From Mesocentrotus franciscanus (taxonomy: Eukaryota; Echinodermata; Echinoidea; Camarodonta; Strongylocentrotidae), in the NCBI GenBank assembly GCA_037976565.1, contig CP137680.1, forward strand, positions 21,380,533 to 21,444,532: a stretch of DNA of 64,000 bases, given 5' to 3'. The notes under the pieces were generated by a model. The model saw only the letters and a list, made by a program, of their open reading frames with translations, was not told the DNA's origin and did not search any database. Within the stretch, counting starts at the first letter, position 1; each line of letters starts with the position of its first letter. Below, piece after piece: positions 48,572 through 59,401 of this stretch. Position numbers and translations under genes: made by a program.

Positions 48572-49523
48572 GTATGTAGCAAAGGAATTTGCAAAAAAAA
48601 ATTCTCCATACAAAGCAAGTGTAAGAAACGATTCTTCAAATTTAAATTCCATGTTGTTTGCTGAGCACAAGGAAGAAATTCACAGAACTTTGGATAATAC
48701 CTCTTATGTCTGCATGACTAGAATCACTTCTCTATTTCTATTAGTAATCAATATACCTGTTACTAAAATATAATTCATTTTATGCATGCCAGAACCCTTA
48801 GATACTGGTCATTTCATCCACCTGCTATCAATGATGGCATCTCTTTAGATGGAACTCACTTTGCATATATATATATATATATATACATTTGTTGTTGCTT
48901 TGTCGGGCAAGCATTTGGCAAGTTTTTTAGCTGTCAAGGGAAATATTTAATTAGTTAGTCAACAGGTGTATTGTTTTGAAGATTTATCTTTGATGATTCT
49001 TTATATCTGAGGAGACCCACAAAGTTTTTTAAAGAAAACTTTTCAACATTTTGGGCCATGAAATAAAAATCTAGTGTCACAGACAGCAAGACCAAGACAA
49101 TGAGAAAGTTCAAAGGAATTCTGACCCAAAAAAAGTTAAGTTTCTCTTTTAACAAGCTGAAAAATAATCTTGCATAGCTTGAATACAAATTTGTCTTTCA
49201 GGCATTTTAAGATGATTGTATAAAAAATATGACCTCCGTCACTATTCTCTCAAAAAGCATAGATAATGCACTTTAAATAAGTGCATTTCATGGTGTCAAC
49301 AGACATTCCATAAATCACATTGGCACCCCGAAAAAGAAAATTGCATCTTTATTTTGGCCAGAATATAGCTGTTTTCTTTACATTTGCTTGATTGTTTGAC
49401 TTTGCTGATGGGTATTTTTCATATACAAAAGACATAAAATAAGTAATTTCCTCCTTGCATAACTACTAGCACTGTATGGTTTCTGAGTTGCAGAGTATAT
49501 CATTGACTGCCAGCAAGAAGGCC

Positions 49524-49918
49524 TTAAAGGTATAGACCAGTTCTGGTCATGCGATTGCATTGTGAAAGAAACGTTGTGGAATCGCTCAGAAAAGGTTGAT
49601 CATCTAGCATATAAGTATTGGTGTGTACTGCAAGGTTCTGAAATCATCAAAATGATAAGAAATTTGGCCCAGTCTTGGTAAAGTTACAAGCACTGTACAC
49701 AGAAAGATGTATACAGGACTATTATACGTGATCGCGATATCTATCCAGTCCAGATCGATATGATAATTTACCAAATATATCTATTAGTAGGCGGTTTCTC
49801 GGCAAAATTTGTATCATCACGTATTAGTCAAAACATATTCTTTCACATAATTGGCAATAAGAGCTTCCATTTCATTTTTTGAGAGGGGGGCGTTTCCAAA
49901 ACTGGTCTATACCTTTAA
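49524..49918 (-). mobile_element. TTAA-flanked MITE, family T3, copy 2 (inserted in a hairpin repeat)
   Basis: It begins TTAAAGGTATAGACCAGTTC and ends GGTCTATACCTTTAA, inverted relative to 32940-33333. The sequence on its two sides, TGCCAGCAAGAAGGCC and GATCTATATG, is continuous in the related hairpin at 9211-9279 (complement strand: GCAAGAAGGCCCTGAGATCT). This shows insertion at TTAA. Confidence 0.92.
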
Positions 49919-50129
49919 GATCTATATGTGTGTATTGTTAATAGTGGCAACAGCGTTTTGTGAGAAGCCAATGATATACCCTAAAGTGATGTGATAGAGT
50001 TTGATTGTGAAATGTGTATGTGTATATACTCAGAAAGCAACAGACGGGTAAGGATATCCACAGCAGACCTTTGCAATGTCTAGTTAAATGTTAGTTTTGT
50101 TATCATGGAATGGGAGGAAGAGGGAGATG

Positions 50130-50240
50130 ATGAGAGAGAGAGAGAGGGAGCATGATAGGAAAAGAGAGAGAGAGAGAGAGAGAGAGAATGATAGGAAGAG
50201 AGAGAGAGAGAATGATAGGAAGAGAGAGAGAGAGAGAACC
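50130..50240. repeat. (GA)n tract with repeated ATGATAGGAA spacers
   Basis: Four GA blocks are separated by near-identical (C/A)ATGATAGGAA words, indicating a higher-order repeat of 30-40 bp. Confidence 0.9.
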
Positions 50241-51019
50241 TGATAGAAAGAGCGAGTGAGCGAAAGAGAGAAAATGAAAGGAAAGATAAAGGTGTGACAT
50301 TGAGGGAGACAGGAAGTGGATGGAAAGAGAGATATGACGATAAAGCTGCTATTGATGTGGATAATTGAGATGGAAGGGGGGAGAGAGAAGGGAAAGATGG
50401 TGCTCATTCATCAGGCTATGTTTTTGTTGAACCAATGCATGATAGTCGACACCCCACCGCTATGGAGACATTGAAACACATTAATGCTTTCTCATGAAGA
50501 TGTGAACATATCGTCGGCGGAAGGCAAGCCATGCATTACTTGTATGTCAAGAGGTGTGTGTTACATGGAACGTAATGGCTATCATTAGATCAATTACCTA
50601 TTTCATATACAATACATAGGGAAAGGCATGTGCTTACAATCACCTTTACATTGAATCATTTTGCCATAATTCAGGGGCTTGTTCAAGGCTAGTCTTACTC
50701 CGCTGTACACCTAATTGCTTTGTACATTCTCGCCCCGCATTGCTAATATATTCTGAAATATAAATGAAAATTAATAAATTCCAATTAATTTACTTGAATA
50801 CAAATAGTTTCATCTGCAGAGAGCCAGAAGGGCATCAACTCAGTGTGAAATGTTATTTGATAAAGACCTTGTGGTTCTCAACATACATATGTACAATATC
50901 AGATATCTGATGAATCAAGGTTGTATATATATATGCAGGGCTTTTTTCACCATATGGTTGAATTGCATAGAACAGCTTAGAGTAACTGTCATATAGACAT
51001 TATGCTAACATATTGGGGG

Positions 51020-51095
51020 CTTGGAGCCAGAAGGGTGTTAACTCTGTGTTAAAGTATATGAGTTAATGCCATTCTAGCGCCAAACAGATGTTTAT
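51020..51095. repeat. Short palindromic repeat (AGCCAGAAGGG type)
   Basis: GGAGCCAGAAGGGTGTTAACTC is followed about 20 bp later by GAGTTAATGCCATTCTAGCGCC, an imperfect complement. It matches the motif at 1097-1160, and 18805-18865 carries a half unit. Confidence 0.55.
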
Positions 51096-52243
51096 AATAT
51101 TGGCAATCAAGTGACGATCATGAAAAAATTCAATTTGGGTAAATTTTTTCAAAGAACCGATCATTTTATAGGCACTAAAGAAATCCACAACTTTGAAAAG
51201 GGGGAAACTGGGAAAGCGTGAAATGCTTTGTTTGCTCCACTGCTGGGTTTTGTAGAAGAGAATTGGTCTTTAATGTAATGACTTAGATTAAGGTTAAACA
51301 TGAAACTAGGCTAAAGGGAAAGTTGGGTCAGGGAAGGGGGCGGGTGATCGATTTGGCTTTGATAAGATAAGATTGTCGGCCCTTGCCTATGGGTTCCACC
51401 AAATCACTGTGTCAGTCTCGGCTTAATTAAGGTGTGTTTAGACCATTGCTTACGTCAGAGGGGCAAACTTTACATTCAGACAGTTGCCAACATTTTTGTT
51501 TCTTGGGGAGGGCTTACCTCAGTAGAAGCATAGAATTCAGCTGTATTTTTGTTTTCAAAAGAAGAGCTAGAGTGAAACACAGCACTAAGACAATAAAACA
51601 AACAAAAAAAATCTCTGCATCCCAACAGATTAGTTGGTTTCCAACTCTACTCATGTCAAATAAAGGTCTGATGTCATACTAGAAGCTATGCATTTTCTTC
51701 CCTAGTGGAAACGAGACATATCAAAAGCTGCAGTTCCAAGAAAAGTGTTGATCATTACAGAAACCCTTTTGAGAAAATGAAACACTCCACCTCTGATTGA
51801 AAGCTTTAAGCTTTGAGCATTGCTTTCTTTTAAGCTCTTCTTGGAAACCATTCGTGATTGGTTTTGAATTGGACAGAACATGCCTAAGATGATACTAGTT
51901 TAAAGTACTAGTCATTATTTGTAAGTAGTGCTATATGCATAAACAAATGATTAAGTGCTTGGAAAAAAAAATTGACTCTTAAGGTTTTAATCAAGATGAT
52001 CATCATTAAAGGTGAATTAAGATATCTACTGAGAACCATGGGGTCTCTTAATTACTCTTAACATTATACGCAGAGATATGGCTATTCTGGCTTTCAGAGA
52101 AGGGTAGGAGTAGCCAGCTTTCCAGATGTATATGTAAACCACAGACATAAAAAGTTTCAAAGCTTGTAAGCCATTATGATTATTGTTATCAGATTAAATA
52201 AAAGTCTAATGTGAAATAAATTGATATGTTATTTCTGTTGTAG

Positions 52244-52326
52244 AGTAACCTGGAGGACTTGAAAATTAATTTTAAGGGACTTTGATCATATACTAGCAGT
52301 ACCTTTCAACCAAGCTACCTCCAAAA
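52244..52326 (+). pseudogene. Decayed duplicate of the 52677 PDE2A exon (relic 1)
   Basis: TTCTGTTGTAG immediately precedes AGTAACCTGGAGGACTTGAA, which aligns with AGTGAGCTGGATGACCTGAA at the start of the true exon. Further on, GCAGTACCTTTCAACCAAGC and TACCTCCAAA match GCAGTACCTATCATCAACCA and its continuation. The acceptor survives, but the frame reads SNLEDLKINFKGL and then meets a TGA, and similarity stops before the donor. It is therefore a relic of a tandem exon duplication and cannot code. Confidence 0.8.
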
Positions 52327-52388
52327 CGAAATGAAACAAAACGATACTAAATGATACGCGATACGATACGAAACAATTTTCTTTTAAG

Positions 52389-52470
52389 CGTGAATTGGAG
52401 GGGGGCTTGAAGATCAAGCTCAAAGTTGGGATCCATACCATCTGCTATCTGTACCTATCATCAAGTAAGC
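52389..52470 (+). pseudogene. Decayed duplicate of the 52677 PDE2A exon (relic 2)
   Basis: GTGAATTGG..CTTGAAGATCAAGCTC and AAGCTCAAAGTTGGGATC match AAGCTCAAAGTTGAGATC of the intact exon, and GTACCTATCATCAA is identical. The translated core LKIKLKVGI resembles LNTKLKVEI. An insertion of G residues and small deletions break the frame. It ends in GTAAGC, which resembles a donor where the true exon continues. A cryptic splicing role is possible but unproven. Confidence 0.75.
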
Positions 52471-52676
52471 TTTGTTTTTACTTGCGTGCAGTTGACTGTA
52501 ACTTTTATCAGACATTGCACATACATCTGCACTGCACCTCAAGTCCTCAACAGTATGACAATACACCTGACGGTGGCCTGTACTGCAGCAGAAGAAGAAG
52601 CTACACTGTACCTCTGAGTGACTTGAAGCGAATGGCACACATATAATAGTTATTATTATCATTACTTCCTTTGTAG

Positions 52677-52807
52677 AGTGAGCTGGATGACCTGAACACC
52701 AAGCTCAAAGTTGAGATCAAGTCCATGCTGGCAGTACCTATCATCAACCAAGCTACCTCCAAAGTGGTGGGCGTGGCATGTGCAATCAATAAACGAGGTG
52801 CAAAGAA
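52677..52807 (+). CDS. PDE2A: PDE2A exon: GAF-A, dimer helix to NK motif
   Basis: 131 bp enters at phase 0 and leaves with two bases of a codon before GTAAGT. The acceptor is CTTCCTTTGTAG. It encodes SELDDLNTKLKVEIKSMLAV and then PIINQATSKVVGVACAINKR. The vertebrate PDE2A segment [20 protein letters not shown] / ALACAFNKLEGDL is clearly parallel: ML-VP-I, AT-VV and AC-NK are retained. NK begins the NKxnFx3DE motif of cGMP-binding GAF domains, but the rest of the motif is degenerate (see the next exon), in keeping with GAF-A being the non-binding domain in PDE2A. Two decayed copies of this exon lie upstream. Confidence 0.93.
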
Positions 52808-52865
52808 GTAAGTACCATCCCCCCTTGATTATTATTTTGTTTTTGTTTTGTTATTGTTATTTTTA

Positions 52866-53137
52866 TTATTATTATAATTATCATCATCATCATCATCATC
52901 GTCATCGTCATCGCCATTGTCATCGTCATCATCATCATCATCAATTTGTCCACAACTTAACGTTTAGTTGGTAGATAAAACAGGAACCAGACTTCATCCA
53001 GAAATCTAGGGTCACCAGTTTTTGTAATGATTTCAACAAGTCATCTCCTAAATCGTCAATCGTCTGAATTCACTCTCCCACTTTCCTTATTATTATCATT
53101 ATTATTATCATCATCATCATCATCATCATCATCATCT
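52866..53137. repeat. (ATC)n microsatellite clusters
   Basis: ATT/ATC triplet runs lie at about 52860-52943 and again at 53089-53137, with GTC and GCC variants in the first. The DNA between them is unremarkable. Confidence 0.9.
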
Positions 53138-53823
53138 TTTAAAAAATTATTATCATTATGTTAATAATTATCATCATCATTATCATCCTTAAGTAATTGG
53201 CATCACCTGTGCTTGGGAGGGGTAAAAAAAACTGAATCACTGTAACGCTCTGGGTCTCTCCTGATCTAACTGATTTAGGATATGCAGGTAGACCACTATG
53301 CTGGGATTTCCCCACTACTATTATTTGAATAGTGCAGTGGATTATTTACACTTAGGAATGTTGACTCTCCTCTACACAGGTTTGAGTAATAGGGTAGCTA
53401 ACAGTAAGTTGAACTCTTATTTTTCTTCTTTTACTAGTAGTCATAAGTCGGGGAGTAATTTATGCATATGAAGGTGCACAATCAACACAGAATCTCGTTA
53501 TAACCCCTTATTTGTTCGGAAAAAACATGCTTTTTTCATTTAAATCAGATAGAAGGAAAATATGGATGTGGATGGTTTATTTTTCTTAGGCATTTTAAGG
53601 AGATATCATTACTTTTCTAAACCAAAATACCCTCTTTTGTTAAAGGTGTACATCTTGCAGACAGAATATTGACTATTTTTGCACACTTTCAAAATGTTCT
53701 CAAATTTTGTGATATTTTCAGATTATATTACCAGAACAACCCTGTATTGAGAATATCCCATTTAAGGATAAATGAGAGAATTGTCCACACTAGCCTAAAA
53801 ATGTATATATCTTTTTCCCATGG

Positions 53824-54179
53824 ATTTCAAGACAGTAACAAACATATCATTTGGATTTAAAGTGAAACCATAAGAGTTAATATTGAGCGTTCAGCCTTTT
53901 ATTTTCAAACTCTCTTGTTAAAAACCGTCTACATGTGTAAGTCTACTCTCATTTGTCTATGGTGTGGTCTGTGATAGTTTTATTCAGTCTGTGATACATG
54001 TTTCAAAACAGTAACAAACATAAAATTTGGATTTAAAGTGAAACCACATGAGTTAATAAAGAGCTTTAGGCTTTTTATTTTCAAACTCTCACTATTTGGA
54101 ACCATCTACATGTGTAAGTCTACTCCCATGTGTCCATGGTGTGGTCCATGGTAGTTTTATTTAGTCTGTGATACATGTA
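53824..54179. repeat. Two-copy tandem duplication, unit about 177 bp
   Basis: TTTCAA.ACAGTAACAAACAT begins each unit (53824 and 54001). GGATTTAAAGTGAAACCA, TTTATTTTCAAACTCTC, CATCTACATGTGTAAGTCTA (CGTCTACATGTGTAAGTCTA in copy 1) and AGTCTGTGATACATG follow in order. Divergence of about 10-15 percent by eye suggests an old duplication. Confidence 0.92.
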
Positions 54180-56846
54180 GGCTATCCTGCTTTCCTCGCA
54201 ATATTCTTCCTCAAAGTAATTATTTTAAGAAATTTTCCCAATCTCTAAAGACATCTGGAAATGTTTAATGTCCACGACTCCATGTCATTTTTCATTGTCT
54301 GGACCTGGATGAAGAAGAAGGATAGATACCATGATTGTGTCAAGGCTAGCCCGTCTTGTACGGCCATGTTTGTCTAAATGTCACGGTGGGAGCTCATTTA
54401 TTACGCTAACACAGCAAGGGGTGTTGGTTTCACTCATCAAAACGAAATCGGAGACGGGTAGACTGATAATCATCGGAGCCAATTTAGCATGTTCTGTCCC
54501 CTCATGCATCCAATTAATTTGATCGCCGATAAATATCTGCCCTTCGCATCGTCAATCCGCCATCCCTGGGACTTGCGCAGCTCGGAACAGATTGTTTTTG
54601 CTGCTCTATTCCTGCGTGCTCTCCTCCTATTTCTTTCTTTTAGAATTAAAAAAAAAAGGTTTTTGACTTTAACGTCGTGATGCAGTTGAGCTGTTTGCTG
54701 CAGGGTATTTTCATTCCCTATATATCGGGAAACTATACAGCGATGCATAATATTGTTATTGAAGATTGTTTGCTCCATGCGTTTGAGGTAAATGACATAC
54801 AAATGCAGTCAAGGAGCTGATGATCTATATTCCCACTTGGAAATTAAATAACATACAAAGTTATATATATACATTTCTTCTCTCAGTTACCATGATTTAG
54901 GAAGAGTTCTAAAGTTTGCATCATGACATAATTTCTATGTGAAATGCACCTTTTTATTCACTTTGGGATAATAATCTAACCAGTGCCATACTTTGGCACT
55001 AAGCAGCCAAATGTCATTCTCGGAGAAAGACCCCCGACATTGAGATGTGTTATGAACGAACGCATGGAGCTCAAGCATGCTTTGTACTATAGCAAATTAT
55101 ATATTTGCGTAAGCCACTGACTGTACTAAAAAGATCAAAATATTATCAAACACTAGATTCATACATTTCATAAAAACAGGCAGTAGCCATGACAACCACA
55201 AATTGCTACAATTTATGACGTCATACTTTCTTTATCTCCATCCAGGATGGCCTTCTCTTAAGAGATCATTATTCACATTATCTTCACAATTTCTACATTT
55301 TTGTTTTAAGTTGACAGTTGGCGATCTTTTTTTTTGTCTTTGCTTGTTGTAAATGTAGAAGTCATACAGTTTGAGAAACAGTTTCATAGTAGATGGAATA
55401 TTCCACAAATCTCAGATATGGGGGAAGAGCCTTTTCTTTCTTCCCAAACTGTAACATTGTTGCATTAATTATGCAATCACATCATTGTTGTATTAATTCT
55501 TATATATATTTATATATATATATATACAGGCATAGAGTAGACCAATTACATAGATATTTTTTCAAAGGATTCATCAATTTTTTTTAATTTGTCAGAATTT
55601 TTAATTTTTTTTTGAATTTATTGAATTTTCTTTTCTTCTTTGTTTAATCAGTTGACACAGTTGATAAATTGTTTCTAATGCTTAATATTTTTTTTTTAAT
55701 GTACAAGCATTTTACAATATCTCCTGCTTTTTCATATGCACATTTTTTCATCTTTGAAGAGAAAAGGAAATAGAAAAAAATAGATTATGAAATATCAGAA
55801 TATATCTAGGACAATTTATTGAGTTTTATTGCTAGGGCAGAACAACATTTATAAGAATTTAGATGTTTGCATCTTCCATTCACCATCGCAGTGAATGCAA
55901 ACATTGTAATGCATGCCCAGGGGCGCCAAATTACACCCCCTTCAGCCCAGGAGGAGCCCTGGAGGGCATCGGTATCACCCCAAATTAACATCTCTACATT
56001 GGGTTAAAGGCTTCTATACAGAGCTGGTAATTGACGCTAAGTTGGCCCGACAGAAAGAAATGAATTAGATTTGACTGATAAAATGTCAATCAGAGAGGAG
56101 ACGAAAGATGGGCCTCTATCGTCGTAGAAACCGTTCAGAGAGACGGAATGGAAGATATATCTGTACCAATCCGTTAGTACTTGCAATTTGCTGGATTACA
56201 TGCCCCCAGGGTGTCTAACTCTTTTTCTGAGCACATTACGTACATATAGCTTAACAAGATAACTTAGGTGTAGGAGAAAAGGTAACAATCTTGGAGCAAT
56301 TGCTCTTATTAATGTAATTTTCGAAAATGTTTCTAGTGAGAAAGTACATTAGATGCTTAATAGCATAGAGAAATCAGTTGCACGATCTGAATACATACGC
56401 TAGTGATAAATGAATCAAATTATTTTGGTTGAATGTAGTGATTGCTTTCGTGAATATCATCATAAATAAGACATATGATAGAATAATATCTAAAGATCTT
56501 TGGATGATTTTATCAATTTATTACAAAACAGGCAATTCTTCAATCACGAGCTGCACCTGCATATTTAAATGCACAGAGAGATTTACAGTCAATCTATATA
56601 TGAATATCCATAGATAAATCAATCATATTCATTTATCTAGAATAGTGCCAGCTATTAATATATCAGTTGAGTTGAAGAGGATTTGATGATTGAATTGCTT
56701 TGAGAATTGTGTGGTTTATTGTTGCATTTAGTCAAAGTACAACTTTCATGTGAAATTCTCCACATATGCTGTTTCTCTTGTTTGATCTCTCACCCTTCAT
56801 GGTTCTTTCGAATTGATTTTAATATTAGGTTTGTTTCCTTATTTAG

Positions 56847-56958
56847 ATACACAAATGCCGACGTCGATGTGGTCAAACATTGCTTCAAATACACAGTACC
56901 AGTCCTGACCAGTACATTAGCACTGCAGAAAGAGACGCAGCTAAAACATGAAACACAG
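56847..56958 (+). CDS. PDE2A: PDE2A exon: end of GAF-A and connecting helix
   Basis: 112 bp enters with the last base of a split codon (AA|A, Lys) and leaves at phase 0 before GTAATA. It encodes YTNADVDVVKHCFKYTVPVL and then TSTLALQKETQLKHETQ. The vertebrate counterpart reads [20 protein letters not shown] / TSTLAFQKEQKLKCECQ, one of the strongest matches in the window. The vertebrate F-x-x-x-DE tail of the NKFDE motif is here Y-T-N-A-D-V, so the acidic pair is lost. The C-terminal half is the long helix that joins GAF-A to GAF-B and forms the dimer stalk. Confidence 0.95.
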
Positions 56959-57395
56959 GTAATAACTCCCTTCTTTAAGCCACCCTTTAGTTTTAATACT
57001 ATCAGAGTATGTCATAATCGCAATGTCCCTACTGTCTTTACGCAGTTAACTAGTTTCTTTGAAGGTCCTAGCATCATTGTGGCTTGCTGAATTATTGTGG
57101 AATGTGACGTTGGAATTTTTTTCAAATGCAGTGGTAACATTTAGAAGAAATCGTGTGAGGGAATTATCAACTATTGCCTATTTAATAGAATTAATAAATA
57201 TTGCAGATTTTTTATACCGTACATAATTCAAGCAGGATTTGTTTTTGCAATTTAACCAGGTATTGGCCTAGATTTTATTTCCTGGAAATGTTTGATATCA
57301 TTCATTTAAAGATTTGTGAGACCTTGAAAACATCTTCAAAGACAGGAATAACATGTGAACATATTTTTTCACCATGTTTTTTCTCATTCCTACAG
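56959..57395 (+). other. PDE2A: PDE2A intron (437 bp)
   Basis: GTAATA to TCATTCCTACAG. It is the only short intron of the gene in this window. Nothing else is seen in it. Confidence 0.85.
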
Positions 57396-58742
57396 TGCAT
57401 GCTTCAAGTAGCCAAGAATCTATTCACACATCTCGGTAAGTTCAAAGATGATGCTGTACTGTGGTCCCAGATGCCCCTAGCATTAGCCTCCTTGCATGCC
57501 AAGATCAATCTGCTTGCCCCCCATAGCTTAGACATCACCCCTGAGGCTGATCCCAGGCCAAAGGCTCCACATTTCACTGTTCAGGACTCTGTAGAAGGGA
57601 CAGAGTTAGACGTAGGCTTAGAGAGTCTAGAGAGTTGTGATTCCTTCGGCCGTGTGAGAGGGTGGAGGGATATGTCAGAAAAAGAGGTTGAGAGTGTGGA
57701 CGAGTTCTTGCATCGTGAGAGGTCGATGGCAATAAGTGAGGGACTCGTTGAGGAGGGGTTGTCGGAAGGGTCCGAGGGTTCAGAGAGTTCCTCGAGTAGC
57801 AGAACTTGCAGTCGGGGCAGTGTGGTGGGGTCATGTAGCTATAGCAGTGCAGGGAGCCGACAGGTTCTCTTGGACAGTATGGAGAAGGAGACTCTGCAGG
57901 CGCTGACGGAGCTTGGGCTTGGAAGCAGCATGTCATTACATGCTAGTAGGTACCCTCTCTTCAAGGTCACCAAGTCCTCAGGGAGTTCCAGTAGCTCCAT
58001 TATCTGCGCCAAGTCAATTTGTAGCTCTGACAGCTGCCCTCATTCTAGTAACACCACTCTTGGCGTACCATCTGAGTCCTTGGAAGTGCTGACCTCGAAG
58101 CCTTCAGTTAGTTGTGTGGAGGATGAAAGCCGTTCCAAGGGTATCCTGTGCGAATGCTGTCACAGGAAGGCTTCAGAAGACTTGGAGTCTACAGAACCTC
58201 ATCGTCATCATCACTATTCTGCATGTCCACCTAGTACCAAAAGGCCTTTTCCTAAGGTCATACTGACCACGCCTGGTCTTTCCCAGTGTCTTTTGCTTGA
58301 TAATTGCAGTGATTTTATTCCTTGTGAGTGCTACCTCTCGCCAAGTGGTCACCTCCTGCACACCAGCTTTGTATCCAGTCAAACCTTTCGTGCAGGCATC
58401 AGGTCACTGCCTACAGACACCCCACCATCTCTGTCCTACCCTACCATCCATGCTGCATCCTCCTTGCAGCACTCCTTTGCATCGACCCCTGCCATTAAGA
58501 TTAAGAGTGCTGATCCTCAGTGCTCTGGTGGCGATGATGGGCCCGCTGTCCTTGATCCTCACAGCAACAGCTCCTCCAAGGTGCCCCAGAGCTCCAAGGC
58601 CCTTCTGGGGACAGACGATGCAGACAGGTTGCTGAGTACCAAGGGTTCCACCTTCCGGCTGGATTGGAACGCATCTAACGTAGAGATTCAACAGGTCCTC
58701 TGCCACCCCCAGTGCCCAAAGGTCCAAGTCTCCAAGAAACAT
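57396..58742 (+). CDS. PDE2A: PDE2A long exon: connecting helix plus Ser/Cys-rich extension
   Basis: The exon starts phase 0 after TTCTCATTCCTACAG. The first 13 codons, CMLQVAKNLFTHL, match vertebrate ALLQVAKNLFTHL at the end of the connecting helix. There GTAAGT (57436-57441) offers a perfect donor after one base of the next codon, which would suit the Asp (GA.) that follows in vertebrates. The frame nevertheless continues open to a TGA at 58818. The extra part, about 436 residues to a possible donor at CAT|GTAGGT (58742/58743), is GC-richer than the introns. It contains SEGSEGSESSSSSRTCSRGS, further Ser runs, acidic patches and paired cysteines (CECCHRKASED, CHPQCPK). No known domain was recognised and it is probably disordered. 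Alternatives are a large insert exon, an alternative C-terminal tail, or a short exon followed by a separate coding exon. Exon start confidence is high; the end is uncertain. Confidence 0.72.
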
Positions 58743-59401
58743 GTAGGTGGATGGTTCTTGGTTCAGTTACTGATGTTGATTCAGTTCTCCTGTTCACATG
58801 AGTTCCAGTTGAACCTTTGAACTCTTACTCAAGTTTTTTAAAATCATTGAATGATGCTTTGACTTACAGATTTTACAGCATCATTCTGTTGCATTTAGTT
58901 TATTTCATGGTGTTGATTCTCAGCCGCCTTTGGAAACCTAATGTTATTCGCTGTGCCTTTGGTGTTCAAGTTGAGTTTTCAGTTTATCACTTTTCATTGT
59001 TCGATTTTGAATTCTATATATCAGCATCCCATTTGAAAACTTGCTAGAATATCCTATGTTTAATCTTTTTTCACTTTTTTAAATTATTTTCTTATTTAAA
59101 TGTTGACATTTTGTTAATAGTTTTCTGTTGTAGATATAAGAATTTGGCATGAGATAATTTTCCATTTTGCATGTCAGATTTTCCTGACTCATAACGTTTG
59201 CCTTTTGTTGATTTCTGTTTTTTTATTTATTTTTTTCTTCTTTTGTTACATTTATTGTTGTTCATTTTATTGACAGAATTCCATATTAATGGAATATAAT
59301 GGTCATATTTTCTATATCTGTACATGGGGTAAAGTTTTGAGGCGAATGGGTGCTTACATGCAGTGTGAATCCCTGTGCTCACATTTCTTTGAAGTAAAAT
59401 C

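Larger units (their letters stand above)
48572..52676 (+). other. PDE2A: PDE2A intron (4.1 kb) with relic exon copies
   Basis: The donor is GTATGT and the acceptor is CTTCCTTTGTAG. It contains an interrupted hairpin repeat with a T3 MITE, a GA microsatellite and two decayed copies of the next exon. I see nothing recognisable in about 48590-49490, 50250-51010 and 51100-52230. Confidence 0.85.
52808..56846 (+). other. PDE2A: PDE2A intron (4.0 kb)
   Basis: The donor is GTAAGT and the acceptor is CCTTATTTAG. It contains ATC microsatellites, a 177-bp tandem pair and an AT run near 55500. Unique GC-richer patches at 54330-54640 and 55850-56200 have no recognised function. I see nothing in 53140-53820, 54650-55490 and 56210-56840. 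Confidence 0.85.

Noticed and set aside
52395..52646. 83-residue ORF as an alternative PDE2A exon
   Set aside because: Only the start resembles the true exon (LKIKLKVGI). The frame diverges after an indel and the conserved NK motif is absent, so it is treated as a relic.
57574..57936. 120-residue minus-strand ORF and other frames opposite the long PDE2A exon (58404-58742 minus, 58297-58635 plus)
   Set aside because: Shadow frames of the GC-richer coding exon. The plus frame is continuous with the conserved PDE2A helix and covers the whole stretch.
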